Program-made: the position numbers and the translations under genes | Notes under the pieces: model-generated | The model's input: only the letters and a program-made list of their open reading frames with translations | The model's database searches: none | Told to the model about the DNA's origin: nothing | Source: Bacteroidales bacterium | GTDB taxonomy: Bacteria; Bacteroidota; Bacteroidia; Bacteroidales; Muribaculaceae | DNA: 6,428 bases | Direction of reading: 5' to 3' | NCBI GenBank assembly: GCA_004552725.1 | Contig: SFNM01000103.1 | Location: 1 to 6,428 of the forward strand | Shown: positions 6,101-6,428 of the stretch, piece by piece | How positions within the stretch are numbered: the first letter of the stretch is position 1 | How the letters are laid out: every line of letters starts with the position of its first letter

Positions 6101-6428
6101 TACTATAACGATGCCGATGATTGGCTGATTTCACCACCTTTACGCCTCAAAGCCGGCGAGGAATACACCCTGCAATTCGGTGCGTTCTCTTCCAATGCTG
6201 ATTACCTTGAAACTATGGAAGTGGCGTTGTTGATGGGCAAAACCGTGAGCGATGTGATGTATAATCTAATTGCAATCGACCCGGTGCCCGCGCTCGACGA
6301 AGAAAACAATCTCACAATGTACAACATTCCGATTACAGTGGATAGCGACGGTGTGTATAACTACGGTTTCCACGTCACTTCACCCGCCTATAGCGAATAC
6401 TTGGTGCTTTACGATATTCGCTTACTCG
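3131..6428 (+). CDS. Large secreted multidomain surface protein (choice-of-anchor J / FN3 / beta-propeller-like), 3'-truncated by window edge
   Basis: An open frame of 1,099 complete codons without a stop, continuing past the window. Layout by residue: signal peptide 1-27 (ASA|AT cleavage; Cys19 and Cys21 lie in the core but make no good lipobox). J module 1 spans 33-181, an FN3-like domain 187-285, J module 2 291-435, a beta-propeller-like centre about 448-745, FN3-like domains about 750-845 and 848-945, and J module 3 953 to the edge. The J modules resemble the cleaved-adhesin (gingipain K-type) fold: an acidic D/N-x-D/N-x-D/N loop after an aromatic residue, then (D/N)DWL-(I/F)-(S/T)P (Trp82, Trp337, Trp998), and a closing amphipathic strand. 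Such modules bind proteins or glycans on secreted Bacteroidetes proteins. No protease or glycosidase motif is visible. A sorting domain is expected downstream but unseen. It has its own promoter. Exact function is unknown; export and modular nature are well supported. Confidence 0.87.
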   Translation, partial: MQNYPNNPIFKLSLGLAMCLCPIVASAATGQTVAFYEFTNDVSTLGWSAVDTNEDGITWGFTEYLNGLAYIGNTTDKASDDWLFSPALTLDGGTDYLLQYTVALRGCFAPETLDFYIGDQPNVGSMTRQLVSEVYDFEAGKVTRYCHVHLDTPKPIIYVGLHHSAPAANGVMSLKRFRVSTADPQQPDAIYSMAVVPNKTAGTLKVKWLNPERDVNNAHISTAMSASVAVNGVEVATADNCIAGEESSVVITPEVLTGKIIVSVTTAIDPSKPAVATEMIVDLDDEAGPQTLEANFSINTREEFADWTVLNADNNANQFKFDYGSAYLQGSGKCNDWLITPAVELTSGTRYLIRYKAKTSGTQYYADFSIRVGQSATAEGQTQIIDKQTKLLQNGFGEFATVQFSVDADGTYYVGFNATYVGNSLDIKDVQVYSIAPGGEFADPELSHPYYADNISDDLDNGLIADAINTYNKRISSEGVELYIASTAALIDEYTTAPNGLFHIPYANGAYSIDVKIPDLGGMFGGGACYHNGKIYCNEYDYKSDFQAIHPVWKIFDASTFELLSETALPDNGQATTKALTYCPDNDRIYGFNRDYSDTRLVEIDPSTGAISFISGVLDPHKNFVAITATTDGQLLCIYLREDYITGDQTHYLARIDRTTGRIVTIGQITGVNLLPEDILYNMKFRQAMYVNHSDGSIYWTFGSSSMAIGSEYLPTFRINPISANATLCHYLTSVSAVSGAFFIEPDINAPAVVTDVKYVNDPDGANSGVLSFTMPTTTYNGQALEGEITYTIVEAEGKLSFLDYAAPGSQVTLPLEGANGIFNISVTCANDAGTSAAIDYEFLVGWDTPAAPTNVTLVDEGLDITLTWTAPAAGLHGQPYNSATLRYIVLNYMTGDVLARGLTECTFSLTADPALRRHCYAIYSAVEDTPVAGALSNSAVVGDPIEPPFGGVFQNRDDFYNYYTIIDDNRDRSTWGYDSSTGAAMYFYSYYNDADDWLISPPLRLKAGEEYTLQFGAFSSNADYLETMEVALLMGKTVSDVMYNLIAIDPVPALDEENNLTMYNIPITVDSDGVYNYGFHVTSPAYSEYLVLYDIRLL

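Overview
The window looks like chromosomal DNA of a member of the Bacteroidales. The evidence is a Bacteroides-type RecO, FKBP proteins with the FKBP_N plus FKBP layout common in this order, the absence of Shine-Dalgarno sequences before the genes, a TTG/TAnnTTTG promoter of Bacteroidetes type, and a large secreted protein with gingipain-like adhesin (choice-of-anchor J) modules. The moderately GC-rich coding style would fit a gut Muribaculaceae-type organism, but that finer placement is inference.

Region 1 (1-2148) is a tight same-strand cluster of three FKBP-type peptidyl-prolyl isomerases. The first has no visible signal peptide, but its 5' end lies outside the window. The second overlaps it by one base (TAATG), carries a Sec signal peptide and has a diverged pocket. 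The third starts 19 bases later and is a predicted lipoprotein. Copies 1 and 3 are nearly identical at DNA level across part of the active-site region. A strong intrinsic terminator (2166-2208) closes the cluster.

Region 2 (2224-2952) is recO, a recombinational repair gene, starting only 15 bases after the terminator T-run with no promoter that I can identify. The following gap (2953-3130) is AT-rich and ends in a near-consensus Bacteroidetes promoter.

Region 3 (3131-6428, running off the right edge) is one uninterrupted reading frame of 1,099 complete codons. It encodes a secreted modular protein: signal peptide, adhesin J module 1, FN3-like domain, J module 2, a beta-propeller-like centre, two FN3-like domains and J module 3. 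It is probably a cell-surface or outer-membrane-vesicle protein. Its C-terminus, where a sorting signal would be expected, is outside the window.

The FKBP cluster probably serves protein folding in one or more compartments, including the envelope. recO and the surface protein appear to be separate units. I see no mobile element, CRISPR array or RNA gene. The least ordinary parts are the differently targeted FKBP trio and the architecture of the large surface protein.
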